A DNA stretch of 64,000 bases from Vibrio azureus (GTDB lineage: Bacteria > Pseudomonadota > Gammaproteobacteria > Enterobacterales > Vibrionaceae): NCBI RefSeq assembly GCF_002849855.1, contig NZ_CP018616.1, positions 1 through 64,000 of the forward strand, given 5' to 3'. This document shows positions 53,360-62,406 of the stretch, piece after piece. The position numbers were made by a program, and so were the translations under genes. The notes beneath the pieces are model-generated. The model did not search any database. It saw only the letters and a program-made list of their open reading frames with translations, and had not been told where the DNA came from. How positions within the stretch are numbered: the stretch's first letter is position 1; each line of letters opens with the position of its first letter.

Positions 53360-54565
53360 TTACATGTCTTCTTCGCGGACTACGCGAGCGTTATCAGGCG
53401 GTGTGAAATGCTTTGCTAGCTCACGGTTTGATAGAATGTAACCTATCCATAATCCGCCCATACAAATGACGATCGCGATCCCGGTTACTAACTGAGCTTG
53501 GCTGGCCATCGCGGCTACCAGTGCACTTGCTAGGCTGCTTACGGTAATTTGCAGACTATTTTGTAGACCAGCAGCGGTCGCAGGGCTTTGTTTCGCACTT
53601 GCTAATGCACGATTTACCACGATTGGGTAAAGTGCGCCATTTGCTACTGCAATTAAGCAAAATGGCGCGAGGATTGGCCAGATAGAGGTCAAGTGCCATT
53701 GTGATGCAACAAAGATAAGTAGCGCAGCAACACTAAACAGACCAATTAGCTGAAGCAGTACTTTCGCATCGCCATATTTACGAACGCCCACCTTGCCTAA
53801 GTAACCACCGACCATAAAAGCGATCGTTTGCGGGATAAAGCTTAAACCAATGTCTTTTGCTTGGTAGCCAAGTTGAGACATGATCTCTGGCATACCGGTT
53901 AGGTAAGCAAAGAAAGCGGCAGAGGCTGTTGCAAACATCAGCACATTACCGAGATACGTTTTCGATCCTAAGAGTGCTTTAATGTCAGTCGACATGCTGG
54001 TTTGCTTTATTTCTGGTGTTTCATCTTTTTGAGTCATGGTTGCCACGACCAGCAGTACGCCCATTAAGGTTAACGTAACAAAAATACTATGCCAGCCAAA
54101 GTTGTCGGCTAGTAACACACCAAGTTGAGGGGCAAGGGCAGGTGATAAAGCAACCAACGGCATGATAGTGGCAAAGATCTGCTGACTTTGACTCGAGTAG
54201 CGTTTTATCACCATGGCCTGCCAAATGACCGCAGGAGCGCATACGCCGATTGCTTGAACAAAGCGCAATGTGAGTAACTGCCAAACTTGCTCACTAAAGG
54301 CCAGGCCAAATGAGGCAACAGTAAACAGTGCCAAGCCAGCAGCTAACGTATTACGATGACCAAACTTATCAGAAGCCAGTCCCCATATTAATTGACCAAA
54401 AGCCATGCCAACAAGAAATACTGTTAATGATAGAGCGATGTGTTCAGGGCCTGTCGCAAAGTCTACTTCCATGACTTTGAATGCGGGTAAATACATGTCT
54501 GTTGCAATAAAGCCGAGCATCGATAAAGCTGCGAGGTAAACAAGCTGGAGTTTTGAGATTTTCAT
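53360..54565 (-). CDS. punC: MFS transporter, purine nucleoside exporter PunC (YdhC-like)
   Basis: Twelve-helix major facilitator of the Bcr/CflA drug-resistance branch. The 401-aa product begins MKISKLQLVYLAALSMLGFI, then ATDMYLPAF, the typical Bcr-type first helix. It has the loop 2-3 motif WGLASDKFGHRN (61-72), and SPALAPQLG in helix 5. E. coli YdhC (PunC) is reported to move purine nucleosides and is activated by the divergent LysR protein PunR (YdhB). Here too a YdhB-like gene is divergent, 153 bp away, which is the main reason for the name. Drug efflux is a possible alternative or additional role. Confidence 0.78.
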   Translation of the reverse strand: MKISKLQLVYLAALSMLGFIATDMYLPAFKVMEVDFATGPEHIALSLTVFLVGMAFGQLIWGLASDKFGHRNTLAAGLALFTVASFGLAFSEQVWQLLTLRFVQAIGVCAPAVIWQAMVIKRYSSQSQQIFATIMPLVALSPALAPQLGVLLADNFGWHSIFVTLTLMGVLLVVATMTQKDETPEIKQTSMSTDIKALLGSKTYLGNVLMFATASAAFFAYLTGMPEIMSQLGYQAKDIGLSFIPQTIAFMVGGYLGKVGVRKYGDAKVLLQLIGLFSVAALLIFVASQWHLTSIWPILAPFCLIAVANGALYPIVVNRALASAKQSPATAAGLQNSLQITVSSLASALVAAMASQAQLVTGIAIVICMGGLWIGYILSNRELAKHFTPPDNARVVREEDM

Positions 54566-54718
54566 GAGTCAACCAATCAAATTATTTAATCAATGTGGTT
54601 CAGTGTTAGTTCTCACTAACCCTTAATTATTTGGCTTACTATTCTATTTTTCGATTTTAAGAAAATGAAACGCTAAAATTGTTGGTTATCAATCAAAATT
54701 TTTGAAGGGTCGATATTG
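54566..54718. promoter_or_regulatory. Divergent punC/punR control region
   Basis: AT-rich 153-bp intergenic region that must hold both promoters and a LysR-type operator. No convincing T-N11-A palindrome could be singled out by eye. Confidence 0.4.
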
Positions 54719-55624
54719 ATGTTCTCAAAATCTTCGTTAGAGATGCTTGATACGGTTGCACGCTTGGGCAGTTTTACTGCGGCTGCAGAAGTTCTGCATA
54801 AAGTACCTTCGGCGATCAGTTATGGCGTTCGTCAGGTGGAACAAGAGTTGGGTGTTGTGTTGTTTCATCGTTTGCCACGAAAAGTCGAGCTGACGTCTGC
54901 GGGAGAACTTTTTATTGCTGAAGCTCGGCTGTTATTGCGACAGATGGCCGAAGTCAAAGCACAAACACAACGAGTCGCTAATGGTTGGCAATCGACCCTT
55001 AAGATCACTTTGGACAATGTGGTTAAGCTCGACAAACTTAAGCCTTTGATTGAAGATTTTTATCGTGAGTTTGAATTTGCTGAATTACAGATCAACATGG
55101 AAGTGTTTAACGGTTGCTGGGAGGCCATTGCTCAGCAGCGAGCCGATATCGTGATTGGTGCGACGGCTGCCATTCCTGTTAGTGGTGATTTTGAAATCAA
55201 AGAAATGGGCGTTTTGGATTGGGCTTTTGTGATGTCTCCGAATCACCCTTGTGTTCATCAGCAAGTACTCAACGAAGCATTTGTCAGTCAATTTCCAGCG
55301 ATCTGCTTAGATGATACATCGAACGTGTTGCCAAAACGCTATACCGGGTATTATCCAAAACAGCGCCGCTTGCTACTACCGAACTGGTTCAGTGCGATTG
55401 AATGTTTAAAGAATGGTGTTGGGGTCGGCTACATGCCTCGACATATTGCGATGCCGTTGATTCATCAAGGTGTGCTGGTGGAAAAAGTTTTATTGGATAA
55501 TAAACCGCTTAGCCAGTGTTGTTTGGTATGGCGTAAAGAGGATAATCACCGATTGATTCAATGGATGGTTGATTATTTGGGCACCTCAAGTCAACTGTAT
55601 CAAGATTGGCTGGAGTGTGAATAA
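54719..55624 (+). CDS. punR: LysR-family regulator PunR (YdhB-like)
   Basis: The 301-aa product has the LysR helix-turn-helix (LEMLDTVARLGSFTAAAEVL, then HKVPSAISYGVRQVEQELG) and the family-specific segments VELTSAGELFIAEAR, DIVIGATAAIPVSG and TLKITLDNVVKLDKL. These read closely like E. coli YdhB/PunR (HRVPSAVSYTVRQLE, ELAIGATRAIPVGG). PunR senses purine nucleosides and activates punC. The ATG at 54719 follows GAAGGG; a TTG one codon earlier is unlikely to be used. Divergent from punC and convergent with ilvA. Confidence 0.85.
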   Translation: MFSKSSLEMLDTVARLGSFTAAAEVLHKVPSAISYGVRQVEQELGVVLFHRLPRKVELTSAGELFIAEARLLLRQMAEVKAQTQRVANGWQSTLKITLDNVVKLDKLKPLIEDFYREFEFAELQINMEVFNGCWEAIAQQRADIVIGATAAIPVSGDFEIKEMGVLDWAFVMSPNHPCVHQQVLNEAFVSQFPAICLDDTSNVLPKRYTGYYPKQRRLLLPNWFSAIECLKNGVGVGYMPRHIAMPLIHQGVLVEKVLLDNKPLSQCCLVWRKEDNHRLIQWMVDYLGTSSQLYQDWLECE

Positions 55625-55625
55625 T

Positions 55626-55652
55626 AAAGCCACTTTGGCGAAAAGTGGCTTT
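55626..55652. terminator. Bidirectional terminator between punR and ilvA
   Basis: 11-bp perfect stem AAAGCCACTTT / AAAGTGGCTTT with a 5-base loop, between convergent stops. It ends the ilv operon on the minus strand. Confidence 0.88.
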
Positions 55653-55659
55653 ATGGTTG

Positions 55660-57207
55660 CTAGGATAAGAAAAACTGATACGACGGATTGTCCGTCTCAT
55701 CTTTGCATCGATAGCCAAGTTCACGTAAATGTGCGGAAAATTGGGCTAAATCATGCTCATCTAGCTCGAAACCACAGAGAACACGGCCATAATCTGCACC
55801 GTGATTACGGTAGTTAAACAGGCTGATATTCCAATGGGTGCCGAGTGTACTTAAGAACTTAAGCAGTGCTCCTGGGTATTCTGGGAATTCAAAGCTGTAC
55901 AGCCGTTCTTTAAGTGACTTAGATGGCTTACCACCAATCATGTAGCGCACGTGCAGCTTCGCCATTTCGTCATCAGATAAATCAACCACAGGGTAGCCAC
56001 CGTCTCGTAAATCACGAATGATGTTGTCCAGTTCTTCCTGGCCGCCTTGCAAACGCACACCCACAAAGATGTTGGCTAAAGCATCATCATTGTAACGGTA
56101 GTTAAATTCCGTTACGGCTCGACCACCGATTAAGTGACAAAACTCAAAGAATGCTCCTTGACGCTCTGGAATGGTTACTGCGAGGAGACCTTCTCGCTTC
56201 TCACCCAGTTCGCAGCGCTCAGAAACATAACGTAGGCCATGGAAGTTGGTGTTTGCACCAGACAGGACTGTAGCAAGGTTTTTGTCTTTGAGCTTGTTCT
56301 GTTCCGCGAACTTTTTTAGGCCTGCGAGAGCGAGTGCACCTGAAGGTTCGGCGATCGCTCGTGTATCTTCAAAGATGTCTTTGACGGCTGCGCAGATTTC
56401 ATCACTGGAGACCGCGATATGGCCATCAATGTATTTTTGGCACAGGCGAAAGGTCTCTTCACCAATGCGTTTTACTGCAACACCATCAGCAAACATGCTA
56501 ACTTGATCTAGCACGACAGGCTGGCCTGCGTCTAATGCAGCTTTAAGACAAGAAGAGTCTTCTGGTTCAACCGCGATGACTTTGATTTCTGGCATCAGTT
56601 GTTTCACAAGTACTGCAACACCGGCTGCCAAGCCACCACCACCGACAGGGACGAAAATGTAATCTAAGTGGCCATTTTGCTGCAGCATTTCCATGCCGAT
56701 AGTACCTTGTCCTGCAATCACTAATGGATGATCGAAAGGTGGTACAAAGGTGTAACCATGTAGCTCTGATAAACGTTCAGCTTCAGCTTTCGCCTCATCA
56801 AAGTTATTGCCATGCAACACTACGTTGCCACCGAAACTGCGTACCGCATCGACTTTGATGTCTGGGGTGGTCTTTGGCATCACAATGGTGGTTTTAATCC
56901 CCAGCTTAGTACCAGAAAGTGCCATGCCTTGAGCGTGGTTACCTGCCGATGCCGCAATCACTCCAGCGGTTTTCTGTGTGTCAGATAGGCTCGCTACCAT
57001 GTTGTATGCACCACGCAGTTTGAACGAGTGCACCGGTTGGCGATCTTCACGCTTGATTTGTACATTGTTACCAATACGAGCGGCAAGACGAGGCATCTCT
57101 TGCAGTGGGGTCACTGTCGCAACTTCATACACAGGCGCTCGTAAGATCTGGCGCAGATAATCTGCACCAGTTTGTGGTTGTTGACCAGAAAGTACACTAT
57201 CGCTCAT
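55660..57207 (-). CDS. ilvA: Threonine ammonia-lyase, biosynthetic (IlvA)
   Basis: PLP enzyme that deaminates threonine to 2-oxobutyrate, the committed step to isoleucine, inhibited by isoleucine and stimulated by valine. The 515-aa product (E. coli 514) has the PLP lysine K63 in SFKLRGAYNM. The glycine loop is SAGNHAQGMA, and PVGGGGLAAGVAV is in the catalytic domain. Two ACT-like regulatory domains follow from about 330, indicating the allosteric biosynthetic form rather than the catabolic TdcB. Last gene of ilvGMEDA, 3 bp after ilvD. Confidence 0.98.
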   Translation of the reverse strand: MSDSVLSGQQPQTGADYLRQILRAPVYEVATVTPLQEMPRLAARIGNNVQIKREDRQPVHSFKLRGAYNMVASLSDTQKTAGVIAASAGNHAQGMALSGTKLGIKTTIVMPKTTPDIKVDAVRSFGGNVVLHGNNFDEAKAEAERLSELHGYTFVPPFDHPLVIAGQGTIGMEMLQQNGHLDYIFVPVGGGGLAAGVAVLVKQLMPEIKVIAVEPEDSSCLKAALDAGQPVVLDQVSMFADGVAVKRIGEETFRLCQKYIDGHIAVSSDEICAAVKDIFEDTRAIAEPSGALALAGLKKFAEQNKLKDKNLATVLSGANTNFHGLRYVSERCELGEKREGLLAVTIPERQGAFFEFCHLIGGRAVTEFNYRYNDDALANIFVGVRLQGGQEELDNIIRDLRDGGYPVVDLSDDEMAKLHVRYMIGGKPSKSLKERLYSFEFPEYPGALLKFLSTLGTHWNISLFNYRNHGADYGRVLCGFELDEHDLAQFSAHLRELGYRCKDETDNPSYQFFLS

Positions 57208-57210
57208 AAG

Positions 57211-59052
57211 CTAGTCCTCTAGCTTAGACTTGTCTCGTACTGCACCTTTGTCAGCACTGGTCGCCATACTGGCATAAGCTTTAAGTGCAAAAGAAACGTT
57301 ACGTTGGCGGTCTAAAGGTTTCCAGCCTAGCTCGTCTTGTTTTGCACGTCGCTCAGCAAGTTCTTGTTCAGAAACTTGAAGTGAAATTGAACGATTTGGA
57401 ATATCAATCGCGATCATATCGCCTTGTTTTACCAGACCAATCGCACCGCCGTTTGCAGCTTCAGGCGAAGCGTGACCGATAGACAAGCCTGATGTTCCAC
57501 CAGAGAAACGGCCGTCAGTTAGAAGAGCACACTCTTTACCAAGCCCCATCGATTTTAGGTAAGTGGTTGGGTAAAGCATTTCTTGCATGCCCGGACCACC
57601 TTTAGGGCCTTCGTAGCGGATAACAACCACGTCGCCTGCTTTGACTTTGCCGCCTAAGATGCCTTCCACGGCGTCTTCTTGGCTTTCAAATACTACGGCT
57701 GGGCCTGTGAACTTATGAATGCTCTCATCAACGCCTGCTGTCTTAACGATACAGCCATCTAATGCGATGTTGCCTGATAGAACCGCTAAGCCACCTTCTT
57801 GGCTAAAAGCATGATCGATGCTTCGGATACAGCCTTCAACGCGGTCGTCATCAAGGCGATCCCAGCGACAATCTTGTGAGAAAGCTTGTGTGGTTCGGAT
57901 ACCTGCAGGACCAGCACGGTAAAACGTCAGGACGTCTTTGTCTTCGGTTTGCATGATGTCGTATTTCGCCAACTGCTCTTTCATCGAAAGACCAAGTACG
58001 GTGCGCGCATCATTGTGTAGTAGACCCCCACGGTCTAGCTCACCAAGAATGGCCATCACACCACCAGCACGGTGTACGTCTTCCATGTGATATTTCTGAG
58101 TAGATGGCGCGACTTTACATAAATGCGGCACTTGGCGAGATAGGCGATCGATGTCTTCCATATCAAAATCCACTTCACCTTCTTGCGCTGCTGCCAGTAG
58201 GTGCAGAATGGTGTTGGTTGAGCCACCCATTGCGATGTCCAGTGCCATTGCGTTTTCGAAAGCATCAAACGTAGCGATGTTGCGTGGCAGTGCTGACTCG
58301 TCATCTTGCTCGTAGTAACGACGAGTCAGTTCAACGATGCGACGACCTGCATTAAGGAACAGTTGTTCACGGTCAGCGTGCGTTGCCAACATTGAGCCAT
58401 TACCTGGTTGTGAAAGACCGAGCGCTTCCGTTAGGCAGTTCATCGAGTTTGCGGTAAACATGCCTGAACACGATCCACAAGTTGGACATGCACTGCGCTC
58501 GATCTGTTCGCTTTGTTCATCAGACACTTTTGGATCAGCACCTTGGATCATCGCATCAACGAGGTCTAGTTTGATGATCTGATCGGACAGCTTAGTTTTC
58601 CCCGCTTCCATCGGGCCACCAGAAACAAAAATGACAGGGATATTAAGTCGCATCGCGGCCATCATCATTCCTGGTGTGATTTTATCGCAGTTAGAGATAC
58701 ACACCATGGCATCGGCACAGTGAGCGTTCACCATGTATTCAACAGAATCGGCGATCAGCTCACGAGATGGCAATGAATAAAGCATGCCTCCATGGCCCAT
58801 TGCGATACCATCATCTACGGCGATGGTGTTGAATTCCTTGGCGATGCCACCTGCTTTTTCAATTTCACGTGCTACAAGCTGACCCATGTCTTTTAGGTGT
58901 ACGTGACCGGGAACAAATTGAGTAAACGAGTTTACGACAGCAATGATAGGCTTACCGAAGTCTTCATCTTTAACGCCAGTTGCACGCCACAGGGCGCGTG
59001 CTCCTGCCATATTACGGCCATGTGTTGTGGTGGCTGATCTGTATTTTGGCAT
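57211..59052 (-). CDS. ilvD: Dihydroxy-acid dehydratase (IlvD)
   Basis: Iron-sulfur enzyme that dehydrates dihydroxy acids to the 2-keto acid precursors of valine and isoleucine. The 613-aa product has the cluster-ligand regions NCDKITPGM (C122) and [19 protein letters not shown] (C189, C192, C195), and the C-terminal signature [20 protein letters not shown]. Length matches the Gram-negative [4Fe-4S] type (616 in E. coli). It lies 12 bp after ilvE. Confidence 0.98.
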   Translation of the reverse strand: MPKYRSATTTHGRNMAGARALWRATGVKDEDFGKPIIAVVNSFTQFVPGHVHLKDMGQLVAREIEKAGGIAKEFNTIAVDDGIAMGHGGMLYSLPSRELIADSVEYMVNAHCADAMVCISNCDKITPGMMMAAMRLNIPVIFVSGGPMEAGKTKLSDQIIKLDLVDAMIQGADPKVSDEQSEQIERSACPTCGSCSGMFTANSMNCLTEALGLSQPGNGSMLATHADREQLFLNAGRRIVELTRRYYEQDDESALPRNIATFDAFENAMALDIAMGGSTNTILHLLAAAQEGEVDFDMEDIDRLSRQVPHLCKVAPSTQKYHMEDVHRAGGVMAILGELDRGGLLHNDARTVLGLSMKEQLAKYDIMQTEDKDVLTFYRAGPAGIRTTQAFSQDCRWDRLDDDRVEGCIRSIDHAFSQEGGLAVLSGNIALDGCIVKTAGVDESIHKFTGPAVVFESQEDAVEGILGGKVKAGDVVVIRYEGPKGGPGMQEMLYPTTYLKSMGLGKECALLTDGRFSGGTSGLSIGHASPEAANGGAIGLVKQGDMIAIDIPNRSISLQVSEQELAERRAKQDELGWKPLDRQRNVSFALKAYASMATSADKGAVRDKSKLED

Positions 59053-59064
59053 TGCTAATCTCTC

Positions 59065-60003
59065 TTACTTCTGCTCGGGGTACACATAGTCTAACCAGCC
59101 CCACTTATCTTCAGTGGTGCCTTTGAACAGGCCGAAGTAGGCCTCTTGGAGTACTTTGGTGATAGGGCCGCGTTTACCGCTGCCAACTTCAATTTTATCG
59201 ATGCTCGCAACAGGGACCACTTCGGCGGCGGTACCCGTCATAAAGACTTCGTCAGCAAGGTAAAGGGCTTCGCGAGCAATATTGGCTTCACGAACTTCAT
59301 AGCCCATATCACGTGCAATGGTCATGATCGAGTCACGAGTAATTCCGGGTAAAATGGCACTGGTGGCTGGTGGTGTTGTGATCACGCCATCTTTGATAAC
59401 AAAGATATTTTCACCAGCACCTTCAGACAGGTAGCCATCGACGCTCAATGCAATACCTTCATCATAACCGTGGCGACGAGCTTCACCGCCAACCAGTAGG
59501 GAAGATAGGTAGTTACCGCCTGCTTTTGCTGCAGTAGGGATGGTGTTGGGTGCGGCACGATTCCAGCTCGAAATCATTGCATCGACACCTTTTTCCAGTG
59601 CATCTTCACCGAGGTAAGAGCCCCAAGGGAAAGCGGCAATGATCAGGTCCATTTCTGTACCAACCGGAGGGCAGACACCAAGCCCGACGTTGCCTACAAA
59701 GCCGAGTGGACGAATGTACGCGCTATCAAGCTTATTCTGGCGCAGTGTTTCACGTGTCGCTTCCATGATTTCTTCAACTGAAAATGGGATCGGGAAACGA
59801 TAAATCTTGGCCGAATCTTTTAAGCGTTGGGCATGCTCTCTGTGGCGAAATACAATTGGGCCTTTTGGCGTATTATAGCAGCGAACGCCCTCAAAAACTG
59901 AGGTGCCGTAGTGCATAGCGTGAGTTAATACGTGTACGTTTGCTTCTGCCCACGGAACCATTTTGCCATTGAACCAAATGAAATCTGCAGTATTTGTTGC
60001 CAT
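59065..60003 (-). CDS. ilvE: Branched-chain amino acid aminotransferase (IlvE)
   Basis: Fold-type IV PLP enzyme making the final transamination to valine, leucine and isoleucine. The 312-aa product (E. coli 309) has HYGTSVFEGVRCY (31-43), the PLP lysine K160 in AAKAGGNYLSS, and GAGENIFVIKDG and GTAAEVVPVASID for cofactor and substrate binding. ATG after GGAAAGCAACAC. It lies 12 bp after ilvM. Confidence 0.98.
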   Translation of the reverse strand: MATNTADFIWFNGKMVPWAEANVHVLTHAMHYGTSVFEGVRCYNTPKGPIVFRHREHAQRLKDSAKIYRFPIPFSVEEIMEATRETLRQNKLDSAYIRPLGFVGNVGLGVCPPVGTEMDLIIAAFPWGSYLGEDALEKGVDAMISSWNRAAPNTIPTAAKAGGNYLSSLLVGGEARRHGYDEGIALSVDGYLSEGAGENIFVIKDGVITTPPATSAILPGITRDSIMTIARDMGYEVREANIAREALYLADEVFMTGTAAEVVPVASIDKIEVGSGKRGPITKVLQEAYFGLFKGTTEDKWGWLDYVYPEQK

Positions 60004-60015
60004 GTGTTGCTTTCC

Positions 60016-60300
60016 TTATGCACTGACGTGTTGTTGTAGGTTGTGGTTTGGAAGCTCATCATTACGAATTTTGAGAACGTCTACTGAGCGAATGTCCCAC
60101 AACTTTTCAATTTGATTAACTAAAAAAGAGATTGGCCGATCACTGTCGACAATCAGCTCGACGCTCGCCACTTTACTGGCGTGATTCTGTGTTGCTGCAA
60201 CCTGTTTGATCACAAACCCTCTATGGCGAGTGACACGAAGTACACGCTCTAACAGGACCGGTTTGTCATCGGCTTTAATGTCGAGTAAATATCTGTCCAT
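60016..60300 (-). CDS. ilvM: Acetolactate synthase II small subunit (IlvM)
   Basis: ACT-domain regulatory subunit that stabilises and activates IlvG. The 94-aa product begins MDRYLLDIKADDKPVLLERV, then LRVTRHRGF, a single ACT domain; the C-terminal extension past about 80 has no known motif. This short form characterises the valine-resistant isozyme II rather than the longer IlvN/IlvH. It lies 11 bp after ilvG. Confidence 0.93.
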   Translation of the reverse strand: MDRYLLDIKADDKPVLLERVLRVTRHRGFVIKQVAATQNHASKVASVELIVDSDRPISFLVNQIEKLWDIRSVDVLKIRNDELPNHNLQQHVSA

Positions 60301-60311
60301 TTGAGTGCTTC

Positions 60312-61958
60312 CTACGTGTTCTCTAACATATCACTGTTTGACGCACCTGGTGGTACAAGTGGCCATACGTTTTCTTCTTCGTCGATTAAAACGTGAAGTA
60401 AGTAAGAAGTCTTACTTTCTAGCATCGCTTTGAGAGCCGGTTCGACTTGTTCTTTTTTGGTTATGGTTTGGCCCGGAATATCGAATGCTTTGGCCAGCAT
60501 GACGAAATCAGGATTATCATCAAGGATGGTTTCACTATGGCGGCCATCAAAGAAAAGTGACTGCCACTGGCGTACCATACCAAGACGTTGGTTGTTGAGC
60601 AGAACAACTTTTACTGGGATCTGGCGACGTTTCAGTGTGCCTAACTCCTGAATGTTCATCATGAACGAGCCATCACCTGTGATAAGGATAGATTGGTCAT
60701 CAGGACGAGCCACCGCCGCTCCCATTGCTGCAGGTAAACCAAAACCCATAGTGCCAAGGCCTGCAGAAGTGATGAAGTTTTGTGGTTCACGTGGCTGAAT
60801 GTGCTGAGCGGCCCACATTTGATGTTGGCCTACATCGGTAGAGACGATGGCGCTATCAGGCATCATATCCGACAGTTGCTTGAGCAACAGGGGCGCATAA
60901 ATAAGCTCGCCAGGGTGATCATAACGCCACTTGAAACCACTGCGAAGACTTTCACAATGATGGACCCACGGGCTGATGTCATGGGTGAGCTCAAGCTGAG
61001 GAAGAATGGCCTTAATTTCACCCCTAAGTGGTGCATTAGCATGACGCAGTTTGTGGATTTCAGCAGCATCAATGTCGATATGAATGACTTTGGCATTAGG
61101 CGCAAAGGTGTCGAGCTTACCTGTGACGCGATCATCAAAGCGTGCACCAACAACAATCAACAAATCACACTCTTGCACGACTAAGTTTGCTGCTTTTGTG
61201 CCGTGCATACCTAACATGCCAAGGTAATGAGGATCATGGCGCTCGATGGTGCCTAACCCTTTCAAAGTGCTGACTGCTGGCATGGGATTTAAACGTAAAA
61301 ATTCTCTGACCGCTTCGGTTGCTTTAGCCAATTGAACACCGCCACCGACGTATAAAACAGGGCGGGTGGATGTGCTCAGCACCTGTTGAGCGCGCTGAAT
61401 ATCGGCTTGACTGGCTTGCGGTGCGTCGGGCTTAGCGAAGCTGGGCAGTTGTGTGGTTGGTGTCTGGGCAAGTTGAACATCTTTAGCAATGTCGACGACC
61501 ACAGGACCCGGACGACCTGCCTTTGCGACTTCGAACGCTTCCGCCAATGTCGGTGCTAGCTCTGCAATATCCGTTACTAGATAGCTGTGTTTGGTACAAG
61601 AAAGAGACATACCAATCACATCCATTTCTTGGAAGGCATCGGTACCAATATGAGAACTTGCAACCTGACCTGTAATGGCGACGAGAGGTATGGAGTCAAG
61701 AAAGGCATCAGCAAGGCCTGTGACTAAATTGGTTGCACCTGGGCCCGATGTGGCCATACACACCGCAACATCTTGTGTGGCACGTGCCATACCAATTGCA
61801 GCCATTGCTGCCCCTTGCTCATGTCGGCATAAAATGTGCTCGACGCCGCCATCATAAAGCGCATCATAAATTGGCATGATTGCGCCACCGGGGTAGCCAA
61901 ATACGGTATCAATGCCTTGCTGCTTCAGTGCCGCGACGACAAGTTGTGCTCCAGTCAT
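60312..61958 (-). CDS. ilvG: Acetolactate synthase II large subunit (IlvG)
   Basis: ThDP- and FAD-dependent enzyme that condenses pyruvate with pyruvate or 2-oxobutyrate, first common step of branched-chain synthesis. The 548-aa product is intact, with no frameshift of the kind known from E. coli K-12. The catalytic Glu47 lies in [24 protein letters not shown] follows, and the ThDP motif begins [14 protein letters not shown] and ends in LLNN. ATG after AGGAGG. It is expressed through the ilvL attenuator. Confidence 0.98.
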   Translation of the reverse strand: MTGAQLVVAALKQQGIDTVFGYPGGAIMPIYDALYDGGVEHILCRHEQGAAMAAIGMARATQDVAVCMATSGPGATNLVTGLADAFLDSIPLVAITGQVASSHIGTDAFQEMDVIGMSLSCTKHSYLVTDIAELAPTLAEAFEVAKAGRPGPVVVDIAKDVQLAQTPTTQLPSFAKPDAPQASQADIQRAQQVLSTSTRPVLYVGGGVQLAKATEAVREFLRLNPMPAVSTLKGLGTIERHDPHYLGMLGMHGTKAANLVVQECDLLIVVGARFDDRVTGKLDTFAPNAKVIHIDIDAAEIHKLRHANAPLRGEIKAILPQLELTHDISPWVHHCESLRSGFKWRYDHPGELIYAPLLLKQLSDMMPDSAIVSTDVGQHQMWAAQHIQPREPQNFITSAGLGTMGFGLPAAMGAAVARPDDQSILITGDGSFMMNIQELGTLKRRQIPVKVVLLNNQRLGMVRQWQSLFFDGRHSETILDDNPDFVMLAKAFDIPGQTITKKEQVEPALKAMLESKTSYLLHVLIDEEENVWPLVPPGASNSDMLENT

Positions 61959-62080
61959 CGAAGACCTCCTATTTTGCTACCTTGAGGCTGGTAGTCAATT
62001 CCTTGTTTGTTGCACTTCATGTGCGCTCCCATTCTTCCCGTTAACCCGTCCGGTTTGGACCGTTGACAACATGTAGTTGT

Positions 62081-62117
62081 AAAAAAGCCCCCGGACTTTG
62101 CAGTGCGGGGGCTTTTT
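62081..62117 (-). terminator. Transcription attenuator of the ilvGMEDA operon
   Basis: Minus strand: AAAAAGCCCCCG / CGGGGGCTTTTTT stem-loop followed by T-run, between ilvL and ilvG. The sequence GCGCGGGGGAGTG inside the ilvL end can pair with GCCCCCGCAC of the terminator's 5' arm, forming the competing antiterminator. Confidence 0.93.
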
Positions 62118-62128
62118 CTAATGTGTGT

Positions 62129-62218
62129 TTACTTTTCGCTCACACTCCCCCGCGCGGTGTCAATAATGACCACGATAATCAGGAGTAGTAGTGCGTTGAT
62201 GCGAGCGAATGTATTCAT
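62129..62218 (-). CDS. ilvL: ilv operon leader peptide IlvL
   Basis: A 29-codon ORF on the minus strand starting ATG AAT ACA TTC. It contains ten branched-chain codons in an unbroken row at residues 10-19: four Leu, two Ile, two Val and two Ile. It ends 12 bp before the attenuator stem. Scarcity of any charged branched-chain tRNA would stall ribosomes over the run and favour the antiterminator. The run is more compact than in the E. coli ilvL peptide. Its only job is regulation. Confidence 0.92.
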   Translation of the reverse strand: MNTFARINALLLLIIVVIIDTARGSVSEK

Positions 62219-62406
62219 CTGTCTGTCGTTATTCTTTTCGTTAAAATCTTATCTAATGTTCTACGAAATGCTTTTCATCACTAGTGGTAACATACAAATC
62301 TGTTACATGACAAGCAAAAACTCATTCTTTTTTCATATTAACTGTTCACAAAGGCAGGCTATATCTAACAGATCTGGTTTACATCGTGGACACAATTGAG
62401 GAAATT
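62219..62406. promoter_or_regulatory. Divergent ilv / comM promoter region
   Basis: About 190 bp, AT-rich, holding the ilvL and comM promoters. No box pair is strong enough to call. The same divergent ilvL-yifB arrangement is found in E. coli. Confidence 0.45.

Noticed and set aside
55569..55817. An ORF crossing the punR-ilvA junction
   Set aside because: It overlaps both gene ends and the bidirectional terminator and has no homology features.
59746..59761. TGTTTCACGTG, the first 11 bases of the parS consensus
   Set aside because: The second half (TCGCT) does not match, so the palindrome needed by ParB is absent, and it lies inside ilvE coding sequence.
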